From positions 10,230,001 through 10,294,000 of the forward strand of contig CM075937.1 of assembly GCA_038030265.1 (NCBI GenBank): DNA of 64,000 nucleotides, read 5' to 3'. Below, piece after piece: positions 52,761-62,266 of this stretch; position 1 is the stretch's first letter; every line of letters begins with the position of its first letter. This DNA is from Corythucha ciliata (lineage: Eukaryota > Arthropoda > Insecta > Hemiptera > Tingidae). Position numbers and translations under genes: made by a program. The notes below the pieces were generated by a model, which had not been told where the DNA came from, did no database searches, and saw nothing but the letters and a program-made list of their open reading frames with translations.

Positions 52761-53521
52761 TGTTATGGTTTGAGAAAAAATAAAAAAAAATCAAAAGTGG
52801 AGGACCACTCTCTTTTTAAAAGAGAGAATAAAAATCTATTTTAAAAGAGAACGAAGAATAGAAAAAAGAGAAGACTCAGGTGAGGACTGCTTCGCAGGCG
52901 TTGGCTGTAAGACAATAAATGTGAAATTTTTAAGATACGAATACAACGATTATTACCGCTAAGACTGAACGTACCGTTACCAGACTTGTGATCGAACATG
53001 GGAAATGTCAGACGATGGACAAGGAATAGAACTCCCGCACCGGGAGGTGTTGCTCAATTGCAACGTGAGAAGATAACGACGGTGGATGGATCGCAATTGA
53101 TCCGTAGTTGATCGAGACCGACGACGACGTGGGCGTCACAGCTCTTTGATGATTTAACGAGAAAAGAAACGAACGCCGATATTTTGAAGAAATAGAAGAT
53201 GCCGGATGACGCTAATGTCGAAGTACTGACGACAGACCCGACCAGTAGAATAACGAGGGCGACTTGTCCAAAATTACGACAATTCGGCACAAATATGAAT
53301 AATAATAAAAATACCACCGCTCTTCTCGAAGGGTACCAAGCAAGTGAGAATTTTTTTTTTATTCTATAAGACAGCTTGTTCCGTTTTTGTGATAATAATC
53401 ACTGGCTCGGTCTTGAAAATAATTAAAAAACAATTGACGCTTTGAAGCTGCCTCGAAGAGAAAGAATAAGTAGGAAAGTGAAAGATGAAGCATAGTAATT
53501 AGTAGAATAGAAAACATAACA
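52761..53521 (-). repeat. Complete single LTR of the BEL element
   Basis: 761 bases. On plus it begins tgttatggtttgag and ends gaaaacataaca, giving TGTTATG..CATAACA ends. On the minus strand it is preceded by a G-rich polypurine tract and followed by ttttggtctgctccgg, a plausible primer site, confirming both boundaries. Confidence 0.75.
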
Positions 53522-53537
53522 TTCCGCCCCCCCCCCT
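53522..53537 (-). promoter_or_regulatory. Polypurine tract of the BEL element
   Basis: On the minus strand aggggggggggcggaa directly precedes the LTR start, the position from which plus-strand DNA synthesis is primed. Confidence 0.65.
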
Positions 53538-53729
53538 GAAGCTGTTATGAGCTTCGGAAACGGTTATGATGAGCGTGGCGACATTTATTTGCCATGCCTT
53601 GTTGATTCTATATGTATAGAGCAGACGACAAAAACCAAAGAAATGAGAATTGAATAATGATAATAAACACAAAATAAAAATAAAAGCAAGAGAGGGTGGG
53701 TGAAGGATGATACATTTTGATTGGGATTT

Positions 53730-54745
53730 CAATTTTCCGAATTGTTGTCAAATGGAAGAAGAGCCAATTTTGTGGCTGGTCGTTATAGCGTTTTCCAATG
53801 AAGGATACCATTGACATGGTAGGGAATTTTAATTGTGACGACCCTAACGACTCCATCTTTGCCAGGGAAAGATTCGAGGACTCTGCCAATCTTCCACTCG
53901 AGAGAGTTGACATTATCGTCACGAAGGATGACTAGGTCACCATTGGTTACAGCAAAGTCATATGGAAAACCAAGTCCTCAGACTCCAGGAAAAAAATGTT
54001 TTTTATTTTGGGTTGGGATTTTTGCTCCCGTTAAGAATAAAAAAGGAGAAAACCCGCCAAATACAAAAATTATTACATATATTTATTTTCGGATTGAAGT
54101 TGTAGCGTGATATCTATCTTGATACCATATGTTTTTTTCAACACTCAACTTTTGTATAATTTTTGAATTTAGCGGGTAATCTACTTTCATAGTAGAGCAG
54201 CGCAACGTATCTGGAGCAAAAATCCCAACCCACGAACCGCTTCATTTTTTTAACATACAAATAATACAAAGTTTAATGACTTGGTTTTCCATATGACTTT
54301 GGTTACAGGAAGAGAGGACGGTCGGGACCATTTATTCTTTTCTTGCAAGGAAAGCAGATACTCGTTATGCCACCTTTTCCAGAAGTGTTGACTAATAGCG
54401 TTAACCAGTTTCCATCTGGATAAATAGTTTTGATTGATGTTAAGGAGATGCTCTTCAGGCAAGGAAACAGCATATGTTGACATGAGGAAATGCGCTGGTG
54501 TAAGCACGGTACAATCATTTGGATCATTTGACATTGGTGTGATGGGTCGAGAATTCAGAAATGATTCTATTTTTATTATCAACGTGTTAAATTCTTCAAA
54601 AGTGAGCACTTGGGTCCCCATTATTTTTTTTAAATATGATTTTACTGATTTTACCATACTTTCATGTAAACCTCCAAAATGAGGAGCTGATGGTGGCTGA
54701 AAATGCCAGGTAATGCCTTTTATCGCAAATTGGAAGAGATTTCAG
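53730..54745 (-). pseudogene. BEL integrase C-terminal half, split by a MITE
   Basis: From 54745 down: GITWHFQPPSAPHFGGLHE, then KSVKSYLKKIMG, FNTLIIKIESFLNSRPITPM and LTPAHFLMS, all typical of BEL/Pao integrase. At 54301 a 349-bp MITE interrupts between SSLPVT and NGDLVILRDDN. After the MITE the sequence continues WKIGRVLESFPGKDGVVRVV. A stop after HWKTL (near 53787) precedes the expected RPATKLALLPF tail. The catalytic core upstream is absent. Confidence 0.85.
53953..54301. mobile_element. 349-bp MITE with perfect 24-bp inverted ends in BEL integrase
   Basis: 53953-53976 (caaagtcatatggaaaacca...) is the exact reverse complement of 54278-54301. The 7-base gttacag flanks both sides (53946-53952, 54302-54308). 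A second inverted pair lies inside (gttgggatttttgctcc near 54015 and ggagcaaaaatcccaac near 54213). No ORF; superfamily not assigned, perhaps P- or hAT-like. Confidence 0.85.
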
Positions 54746-55520
54746 AGGTCATGGCCGTGGAGGACAAAGCAAAGCTTTCGTCAGTGATGTTTGTTTCGTC
54801 GCTTTGAATTGCGGTGATGGACCGCTAAAAGAAAATTCGTTCATCCTTGACTCTGGTGCTACTCATCATATGGTGAAAAGTGATCTTGAACCACTCATGA
54901 CAGACGTAACCGTTTTGGATCACGCTGTCAAAATAAGGATCGCTAATGGTTCTACATTAATCGCCACTAAAAAAGGTAATATTCATCTACACTGCCAAAA
55001 TCGTACCGTAAATTTGGAAGCCTTATTGGTGCAAGGATTAAAACACAATCTCCTAGCTGCTTCAGAGATAACTAGTCGCGGGCATAAAATAATCATGCAA
55101 GAAAAACAGTCGATTTTGTGTGGTACGAATTTTTGTATAATCCTCAAACGTTGTCATGGGTTACATGTTTTAGACCCCGATCGTATCGGTGAAGACAAAA
55201 AGTGCTTACTCACCTCAACGGAGGAGGACTTGTGGCACAGAAGACTCGGACACTTAGGAAGAGATGGCCTAAAGGTGCTGAATCTACCTATTTTAAAACA
55301 AAAATGCTCCATTTGCATAGAAGGAAAGGCAAAGAGAACACCGTTCCCAGCAAGAGAGTCAAAATCGAAGCAAATAGGAGAGCTTATTCATTCTGATGTA
55401 TGCGGACCGGTCAAACCAGCGACTTGGGACAATCAACAGTATTTTCAGGTGATAGTTGACGACTATTCTCATTTCACAGTTGTTTATCTCCTAAAAACCA
55501 AAGAAGAAGCTGGATACAAC
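54746..55520 (+). CDS. Copia 2 protease and integrase N-terminal half
   Basis: The open part from 54804 reads about 240 residues before the hAT insertion. The protease signature SFILDSGATHHMV is intact near residues 12-24. GAG-pre-integrase follows with WHRRLGHLGRDGL and the zinc cysteines CSICIEGKAKRTPF; the first catalytic aspartate is in IHSDVCGPV near residue 200, then VDDYSHFTVVYLL. The end of the Gag linker lies upstream (RGHGRGGQSKAF, about 54745-54780). The last 12 codons of the uninterrupted frame beyond 55520 belong to the hAT end. Confidence 0.85.
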
Positions 55521-56734
55521 CAGGGGTGGGCAAAATACTTTGAAAATGTATTTTAAATACAAATCCCAAAATACTTTGAAAAATGCATTTTAAATACTGA
55601 AATACAAATACTTTTTGAATTGTATTTTGAACAAAAAACAAATACAATTTAAAATACTTTTCAAAAATTCGATTCGATGGCAAATAGTGCGGAAAACACG
55701 AAAAATAAATAATTAAAAAATATTAGGATCTTTAAAAGACAAGTTGACCAAATGTAGCTGCGCGAAATGGCCCTGCTGCCGATGCGCAAAAAAAAAGTAG
55801 ACAAGTTATCACCAAGTATTTAGTACCGAACCGGCGAGAACTGGAGAACTGGTGGCTGGTGAGCTGAAAAGGATGTGAGGCCGACTGTAAAAGGGATGTC
55901 GGGGGGGAGAGATAGCTCTGGGCAAGTTAGCTGAATTACATTACAGCTGAATAACCCATATTTTCCCAACAATGTCTACGCTAACGAGGAATTTTACGCG
56001 TTTCGGTTCTCCCTCCTTCCCTCAAACTACTCCTCCTCCCCCTCCAATTTTTCAAAAAATAAAAACGTTTATCGAAGGATACTATTACTTCATAGTTTCG
56101 TTTAAAATACGGTGTCGCTAGGTTTACTTGGCGAATGATGGTGAATTTTTAAATTTGTTTACCCTTATTTTCACCCGCTTCCCTCGACCTGGAATGACTG
56201 GTTAACGAACTTAGGCTAGGGCTCTGTACGGTCCATTTTTGTGCCAAGTTTTCATCCGCTAGCACCATTTTTGCGGCAGTTGTGCTAACAAGGAATTCGG
56301 AACTTCCACCTCCCACCATGACTACCCTTCCCTCTCCACTTTTTCGAAAAATGAAAACGTCAATCGAAGGCTGTTATTACGCCGGGTTTTTGTGCCATGT
56401 CACTAAGTTAGGTTATACTGGTGAATGGTGGCGAAGAATTGGAAACTAAAGTACGTTGAAATTAAAAGTATTTGTATTTTCGTTGAGTGTGAAATACAAA
56501 ATACTTTTGAAAATGTATTTCAAATACAAAGCCCAAAATACTTTCAAAAATGTATTTTAAATACAGAAATACAAATACTTTTCCAAAAGTATTTAAATAC
56601 AATTACAAAATACGTATTTTGTATTTAAAATACAAAGTATTTTAAATACAAAATACGTATTTTGTATTTAAAATACGTATTTTGTATTTAAAATACAAAG
56701 TATTTTAAATACTCAAGTATTTTGCCCACCCCTG
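55521..56734. mobile_element. hAT-like non-autonomous transposon in Copia 2 integrase
   Basis: 1214 bases with ends caggggtgggcaaaatactt and, inverted, aagtattttgcccacccctg, flanked by perfect 8-bp duplication gatacaac (55513-55520, 56735-56742), as hAT elements make. Both subterminal regions are built from short self-complementary units (aaatactttgaaaatgta, tattttaaatacaaa). The middle has two related ~180-base segments (55961-56150 and 56262-56440) sharing ctaacgaggaattttacg-type sequence and gaaaacgtcaatcgaaggct. No transposase. Confidence 0.92.
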
Positions 56735-57329
56735 GATACAACATCATGAGCTATGTACGTAAATTGGAGAGGCAATATGACGTCAAAGTGAAACGAATTC
56801 GTACCGATCGTGGAGGCGAGTTTACTTCAAATGTTTTGAAAAATTTTGTAAACGAACGAGGCATCAAAATGGAGTACACGATCAATCATAACCCTCAAAT
56901 GAATGGTTTTGCCGAACGAATGTACCAACAACTTCAGAATATGGTCAGAACGAAACTCATCGAATCAAAGGTACCGAAATTTTTATGGGGGGAAGCTATA
57001 CGTTCCTCGGCCTATGAACTAAATCGATCACCAACGACGACGCTGCCAAAAGGTGTCACTCCAGCACAAATCTGGTATGGGAAAAATGATCTTTAAAAAT
57101 TAAAAATATTCGGTTGTCGAGCATGGTCTCTCATTCTGCCAAAAAATAAAAAATTCGAACCTCGAGCTCAACGAGGTGCTATGATTGGTTACAGTGACGG
57201 AGGATATAGGGTATGGTTACCCTCAGCTCACAAAGTCGTCACATCTCATCACGTCACATTTGATGTAAGCGGCAATACACTGGAGAAGACGCCAGAGTTA
57301 AGAACAGTGTTCTACCAGTCTCGACAAAT
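56735..57329 (+). pseudogene. Copia 2 integrase C-terminal half
   Basis: After the hAT element the integrase continues: YVRKLERQYDVKVKRIRTD with the second aspartate (RTDRGGEF), the glutamate in NGFAERMYQQ, then GVTPAQIWYGKNDL and a stop at 57094. The same frame goes on KLKIFGCRAWSLILP, RGAMIGYSDGGYRVWLPSAH up to about 57315, where a frameshift leads into the RT linker. Confidence 0.8.
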
Positions 57330-57890
57330 ATGCCCATCTCACAAATGTACGATGAAATAAACGAAGAAAGAGACGAGAACACAGTTGACGCTCAACCGGA
57401 CTTGATTACGGATGACGCTCAAACGGATTTGAATATCGAACCCGAATACTATGAAGAAACAGAAACGGAACCTAGAAAATCAAGTAGAGGAACAAAAATA
57501 CCCAGTCATCTGAAAGATTTCGAGATTTACTCCGCGTACTGCATGTTGACTGCAAGCGACGAGGAGCCACCATCGTACGAAGAAGCCGTAAAAGAGATTA
57601 GCCGGCAGGAGGCGATTAAAAAGGAACTCGATTCGCATGAAAAACTAAAAACTTGGTCACCAGCTACTCTTCCTCAAGGGAAAAAGGCAATAGACACGAA
57701 ATGGGTGTTCAAAGTGAAGCAAGACGGAACCAAAAAAGCTCGATTGGTAGCTAAAGGCTATCAACAGACATCGACAGACTTAATTTATTCGCCGGTCTGT
57801 AGAATTTCAACCGTCAGGATCCTACTTTCGTGCGCTATCCAAAACGACTGGCACCCACCTGAAACTTGTATTTCCTTAATTGACAATTAA
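57330..57890 (+). pseudogene. Copia 2 reverse transcriptase, N-terminal piece
   Basis: 186 residues: an acidic linker (YYEETETEPRKSSRGTKIP) and the RT start (WSPATLPQGKKAIDTKWVFK, KKARLVAKGYQQ, YSPVCRISTVRILLSCAIQN). It then jumps at about 57855 to a short unrelated tail and a stop directly before the polypurine tract. The RT active site (YVDD type) and all of RNase H are missing, a deletion of roughly 1 kb or more. Confidence 0.8.
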
Positions 57891-57898
57891 TGTTTTAA

Positions 57899-57909
57899 TT
57901 GAGGGGGGA
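57899..57909 (+). promoter_or_regulatory. Polypurine tract of Copia 2
   Basis: ttgaggggggat adjoins the 3' LTR start tgtcacag. Confidence 0.65.
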
Positions 57910-58073
57910 TGTCACAGTCATGTGGAAATGGCTTTGCTATTAATTTATCGTTTTGTTAACTGCACACATGTTTATATTTTTCCCCTTCTCAGTCTTTGTT
58001 TTGACTTGTAACAATTCATTTTTTACTAAAATGACTTTTCGTTAAAAACCTTTGATTTACCCAAAATTTAACA
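57910..58073 (+). repeat. 3' LTR of Copia 2
   Basis: 164 bases with the same TG..CA ends as the 5' LTR, followed by target duplication cctat. Confidence 0.9.
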
Positions 58074-58277
58074 CCTATTGCACAATGTTTTATTAGCTAA
58101 TAATATAGCTAATATTAGCTAATAAAACAGCTGTAATATTAGCTAATAAAACATTGTGCAATAGGGCCCAGGAAGTTCTACAGTCACGCTAGATCTTGCT
58201 TTTTCAAATTTCATCTGACGCGGTGTGGCTTATTGGGGGGGTCGTTCGGACGACCCGAAGATGAGGGTTGAAGACAT

Positions 58278-59983
58278 GGGCGTAGCCAGCGGGCGGCAGG
58301 GGTGGGCAGTTGCCCTCCCCTAGAATCAAAAACGCAGATTTCGTGGGGCAGCTGCCCACCCCCAAAATTCCAAAAATATCTTCCCTGATCTGGCTAACAG
58401 AAACACAAATTTATCATGTTTCTCTCCATAAAATCAATTTTGCGGATTTTTCTCACTAGAAAAAACAACACATTTTCGCACATCGGTTTCACCAAAAATC
58501 AAAAATTCGCTGATGTTTCGCGGATGTTTGTTGCTGAAAAACCGATGTCGAGGGTCGGCTTAACTTGGAAACCTATTTTGCTGATTTTTCGCACTAAAAT
58601 CCCATTTTTGCAAGGTTCGACGCGCAATTTCGTGTGTTTGGGTTAGCTCAAATCGTGTTTAGCCTGCTGGGCCATACGGACTTATGGTGGGAGAGAAACT
58701 GCCAGCTCTGTTCACCGTCACAGGTCTAAAATTTAAAGTTTAGTTCCCAAAGTATCACTTTCCGGGTGGGGGGGGGGAGAGAAGTTTCAATTTTTCGACA
58801 TAAAATCCGAAATAGAAGGCTACAAACGACAGGTTTCCAGCAGATATTTATTTTTTGACGGATTGTGGCCGTTTCTGTTCAAATTTAGTCTCTGATGACC
58901 GTGAATTCACGCGATTCTAACCTCCAAATCATGTTAGAAGCCTGAAAAAAGGCAATGCTTCATTTGTTATTTTCGCCGGTGAATCTGCCCACAGGCGTGG
59001 TGGATCCAGTTTTTCCTCGAGAGGAGTTGCACAGAATCCCCCCCCCCACCATTTAACTCGTGAATGAGCACTATTTGTAGCGTCGAATTGACGTTTTTCT
59101 TTAATTTAAGTTGAAACTGAGTGCTTTTTCTCAATTCTACCTCGAGCTATAGCCTATTTTCTTCATTTTAACCGTAAAAAGGTAGCAAAAAACCGCGAAA
59201 TAACGCATTTTTGATGTACTATTTTAATTACGGCCAGCACTGGGCATCGCCTATAAACCGCGAATAGGTGCGTTCTTTCAATTTCAGCCACAAAAGAACA
59301 GTTTTTCCTCAATGTAACCGGTGAATGAACGCTATTTCTCAATTTTAGCCACGAAAATTACACTACAATCAAGAAAAAACTTTGACAATTTTGCCAATTC
59401 ATTTTCCCTCAATTTTAGCCGCAAATTCGTGCTTTAATCTCAATTCTGCCTTGAGCAATTCCCCCCTTCTCAGCAGTGAAAAGGTCCACATAATACTCAT
59501 GTTAACGAATTTCATTAATTTTATCCGGACGTTGCATCGCGAACCTTAAAATAGGTGTTTCCCTAATTTTAGCCGTGAATTGGCATTTTTCGTCAATTTT
59601 AGCCACAAATGAGCGATTTTTCTCAATTCCACATTGAACGTGCAATTTATATTGTCAATTTTAGGCGTGAAAAGAGCACTGTAAACCGTGAGTTAGCGCA
59701 TTTTCTCAATTTCGGCCCGGACTTTGGATCACGAAACCGCAAATTGCCGTGTTTTCTCAATTTCAACCGCGAACAATGAGCAGATTTATTTCTCGAGTTC
59801 AACGTAAATCCCGCCGTGAATGGGTGTTTTCGCTCAGTACTAGCCGGAAAATGTCCTTTTCATGGATTTCATCCGCGAACGAGCACTTATTCTCAAGTCG
59901 TGCCCCCCCCCTTCCCCTCGATAACTCTGAATCCGTGTTCCAGGCTTGCTGCCCACCCCTTGATCATGGACTGGCTACGCCCC
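58278..59983. mobile_element. Candidate DNA transposon enclosing a type A array
   Basis: The left end gggcgtagccag, then aggggtgggcag near 58298, is matched in inverse orientation at the right: ctgcccacccctt near 59949 and ctggctacgcccc ending 59983. Such gggcgtagccag tips are common at animal DNA-transposon or MITE ends. Inside are the dispersed repeat shared with 3258-3445 (58735-58880) and a type A array (59040-59900). No transposase frame. Confidence 0.55.
59040..59900. repeat. Degenerate ~30-bp repeat array, type A
   Basis: Units such as ctcaattttagccgcaaatt and cgtgaattggcatttttcg recur about every 30-35 bases, in the same orientation as 475-1565. Confidence 0.65.
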
Positions 59984-61120
59984 TGGTTGAAGATGCAAGA
60001 AATTAAACGGTCGCCACCTGTTGTTTGCTTTGGGTGACAGACGCCAATGTATTCTCAATATATTGATTAGTGTTATATATTTAGGGTTTTGGCTTTTTTC
60101 TTCTTCTACTTCTTCGTCTCCTGAGTCAATATAAACATCAAACATCGCAAATATATAATTGTTTTCTCTTTTGCACATTGTTAGGGCCAATGAGAGTAGT
60201 TTATACTCAAGTTTGCAACCTTCAAAACCTTGTGCTCAACTCGTGGCACTCGAAAAACCACGGAATTCCATCAATTTTTTAGGTTGTTAAACAAAAATAC
60301 CAGAAGAAAGCGTTTTCCGAGCATGACCACAGTATACATTGTTGAAGCCAACTAAATTTTCTACAATTTAAGCCCAGTCCGAGCGTCCTACGTTTGTTAT
60401 TTTCGGAGATACAGCCAATCAAGAAATGTGTAATATGGCCAAAAAGCGAGATTTTATTGATAGGGTTATTTTTCAAGACCCGTAGCACTCAAACATAATG
60501 TTTCTACAGAATATCCTCGCGAGAATAATTCTTAGGCAGTAGCTCAATTTGAATCTGACGCTATTGCCTAAAATTTATTTTCGCGTTGACATTCTATAGG
60601 ACAGGGTGGCTGGTACTTGGTTGAGCAAAATAATAGGGGTGATTAAACATCCAAAATGCAACAAAAATTGTCTCATGACCTAGGGTCCGATCACTGGTTT
60701 TCGCAACAAAACCAGCTGTAACTTGGCAAGCATGCCTATTAGGTTAAATCCAACGATACCAATGAAAAGAGCACACTTTTTTCTGTGTGAGTAAGGACAT
60801 TTTGTCCAAAGTTAGCGAAAGATTCTTGGAGTAAACTGGGAAAATATCAGGATATTTTAAAAAATGTCAGTTTTTGCCAACTGTTCAAAGCTAGACTACA
60901 TTGACCCATGACCTTCGGTCGGAGTGCGCTCAAAACCATCAAAGCGCGGCGCGCCGAGCTCCGTTCCAACGTCGACGCATAATTGCCGTTTACACTAATA
61001 CTTTTGATTCGAGACTTGAGTGTCCCGTTCAGTCATCGACTCTTGAGTGTACGTGTGAAGGGAGTCGATGTTTGAGTGCGGTTAAAACTTCACAGTTCAA
61101 TTTTAGTGCTTCCGCTCTTG
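59984..61120. other. No gene recognised; possible left flank of Harbinger element
   Basis: 59984-60890 shows nothing recognisable. From about 60980 sequence such as gccgtttacactaatac followed by repeated cttgagtgt/gagtcgatg motifs could be the terminal and subterminal region of the Harbinger element downstream; no matching right end was found. Confidence 0.35.
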
Positions 61121-61379
61121 CGTGCACTCAGAACTGTCGTTCAGGCGTCTGCCGATCAAGAGTGGGCCACGCAAGAGTGTGTTGTTTTTGGACACCACAC
61201 TCTTAACCGCATGCAAACCTCGGCGCTGGGTTCTTCCTCCCAAAAGTGTACGAGTAAAGGAGAAATACCTTCCTGTACCTCCATTCCTAATTGGCGCGTC
61301 GAAGGAGGAAAAATTGGAAAGTTTTCGCCACAAGCCCAGTCGTCTGTCCTATCCTGAAGTTGCTGTCGTGACAAGCCAT

Positions 61380-61791
61380 AACGAAGGGGCTGTTGTTTTA
61401 GCTGCGACTTATTGTTTTGTGTATGTGCAAAAGAAGTTGGTGAGGAAACGTCGTATTTGGGAGAAACGATTCCGAGAACAATTTAATGACAGACCGCTCC
61501 TTCGGGAACTAAAACTAAGGGAAAAATTACCCGGACGACTACAGGAACTACCTGAGAATGGATGGTCCTTCATTCGATTTACTTTTCGATTTAGTAAAAG
61601 AAAGGATCACCAAAAAGGATATAGTGATGAGAGCTAGCATATCTGCAGATCAACGACTTTTTGCCACTTTGAGGTTTTTGGCAACTGGGCGTTCTTATGA
61701 AGATCTCAAATTCACTACTAGCATCTCAATTTCTTCTCTGTCAGCTATTATTCCGGAGGTGGATCGCCCTCTATCTCCTCTCCTTCAATAA
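61380..61791 (+). pseudogene. PIF/Harbinger transposase, N-terminal fragment with frameshift
   Basis: Two overlapping frames give HARBI1-like sequence. The first (frame 61122-61637) has RKRRIWEKRFREQF and LRELKLREKLPGRLQE; the second (61558-61791) has MDGPSFDLLFDLV, KKDIVMRASISADQRLFATL, RFLATGRSYEDLKF and SISISSLSAIIPEV, the usual helix-turn-helix-like part before the DDE domain. A frameshift near 61550 separates them. The catalytic DDE region is missing: after IPEV the sequence runs directly into the 3' end of the MADF gene on the other strand, so an internal deletion removed it. Intact, this nuclease acts with its MADF/Myb-like partner to excise and insert the element. Confidence 0.8.
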
Positions 61792-62170
61792 AATCGACGT
61801 TCGAGATACACGGATTTGGTCTTTCCTGGTCCATTGTGAAAACCATTAGGTCGTAATACGAGAGGGTGGGTGTGTAAATGTCATCTGAGCCTTTCCCCGA
61901 TCTTGGTGAATCCGACAGTTTCTTAAATTCCTTCCTACAAGCTCCACGAAGGCTTTGGACTTTCTTGTAAACGAAATTCCGGTTCGCACTGGGAAATATT
62001 GGTTTGTAAAATTCAACGAGCTTGTCGTAATAAGCTTCGTTCATTAGATTTTGGTTTAAGTATTCCTTTGATTTAATTTTCCAAAGACTCTCGTCTCGTT
62101 CGACGAAATTAGTTAAAACTTCCTTGCTCCAACATCTGTTGTCTTCTGCCATGTCTTGACGCAAGACCAC
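61748..62170 (-). CDS. MADF/Myb-SANT-like partner protein of Harbinger element
   Basis: 140 residues; the likely start is the Met of MAEDNRCW (62152), with an upstream Met at 62170. Residues 15-90 match a MADF domain: FVERDESLWKIKSKEYLNQN, AYYDKLVEFYK, KKVQSLRGACRKEFKKL. The rest is acidic (GEEIEGDPPPE). In PIF/Harbinger transposons such a DNA-binding protein works with the transposase and is often encoded on the opposite strand, as here. Its last 44 bases overlap the truncated transposase frame, consistent with a deletion junction, so the C-terminus may not be native. Confidence 0.75.
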   Translation of the reverse strand: MVLRQDMAEDNRCWSKEVLTNFVERDESLWKIKSKEYLNQNLMNEAYYDKLVEFYKPIFPSANRNFVYKKVQSLRGACRKEFKKLSDSPRSGKGSDDIYTPTLSYYDLMVFTMDQERPNPCISNVDFIEGEEIEGDPPPE

Positions 62171-62173
62171 TTC

Positions 62174-62266
62174 CAGTGGCGGACTGGGCTCGGAAGGGGT
62201 GGGTGTCCAAAACTCCCCCGCGCCCCTTGGGCGTGGCGCCCCTCTGACAATCAGACCATCGTCATA
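62174..62266. mobile_element. Transposon end, inverted copy of 11218-11303
   Basis: Starts cagtggcggactgggc and runs through gggtgtccaaaa and ccttgggcgtggcgcccc to cagaccatcgtc, matching the other copy in reverse. It abuts the start of the MADF gene, so it interrupts the right flank of the Harbinger element. Confidence 0.55.

Larger units (their letters stand above)
52200..54745 (-). mobile_element. BEL/Pao fragment in the order pol end - LTR - gag
   Basis: Read on the minus strand: integrase C-terminal half (54745-53730), polypurine tract (53537-53522), one complete LTR (53521-52761), primer-site region and gag (below 52757). A normal element would have gag upstream of pol; this order is that of a tandem junction or of a one-LTR circle opened inside the element. 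Both outer ends are truncated, at the LINE near 52200 and at Copia 2 near 54745. Confidence 0.75.
48562..58073 (+). mobile_element. Ty1/Copia retrotransposon 2 with nested insertions
   Basis: LTRs 48562-48717 and 57910-58073 start tgtcacagtcatgtgg and end tttaaca, flanked by perfect 5-bp duplication cctat (48557-48561, 58074-58078). A copia-type primer site, gag start, protease, integrase and partial RT are present. Gag is interrupted from 48937 to about 54745 by a LINE-BEL composite, integrase by an hAT-like element (55521-56734), and RT plus RNase H are mostly deleted just before the polypurine tract. Confidence 0.92.
48553..58169. mobile_element. PIF/Harbinger-like MITE split by Copia 2
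   Basis: The MITE is 48554-48561 plus 58079-58167. Its ends are ggccctattgcacaatg (split by the insertion) and, inverted, cattgtgcaatagggcc; the inside is palindromic (attagctaataaaac). CAG flanks both ends (48551-48553 region and 58168-58170), fitting the CWG duplications of PIF/Harbinger-like elements. Copia 2 landed eight bases inside the left end, using cctat of the MITE tip as target. Confidence 0.65.

Noticed and set aside
31348..58073. The two Copia elements considered as one duplicated locus
   Set aside because: LTRs, Gag and target duplications differ (agaac versus cctat), so they are separate families or subfamilies.
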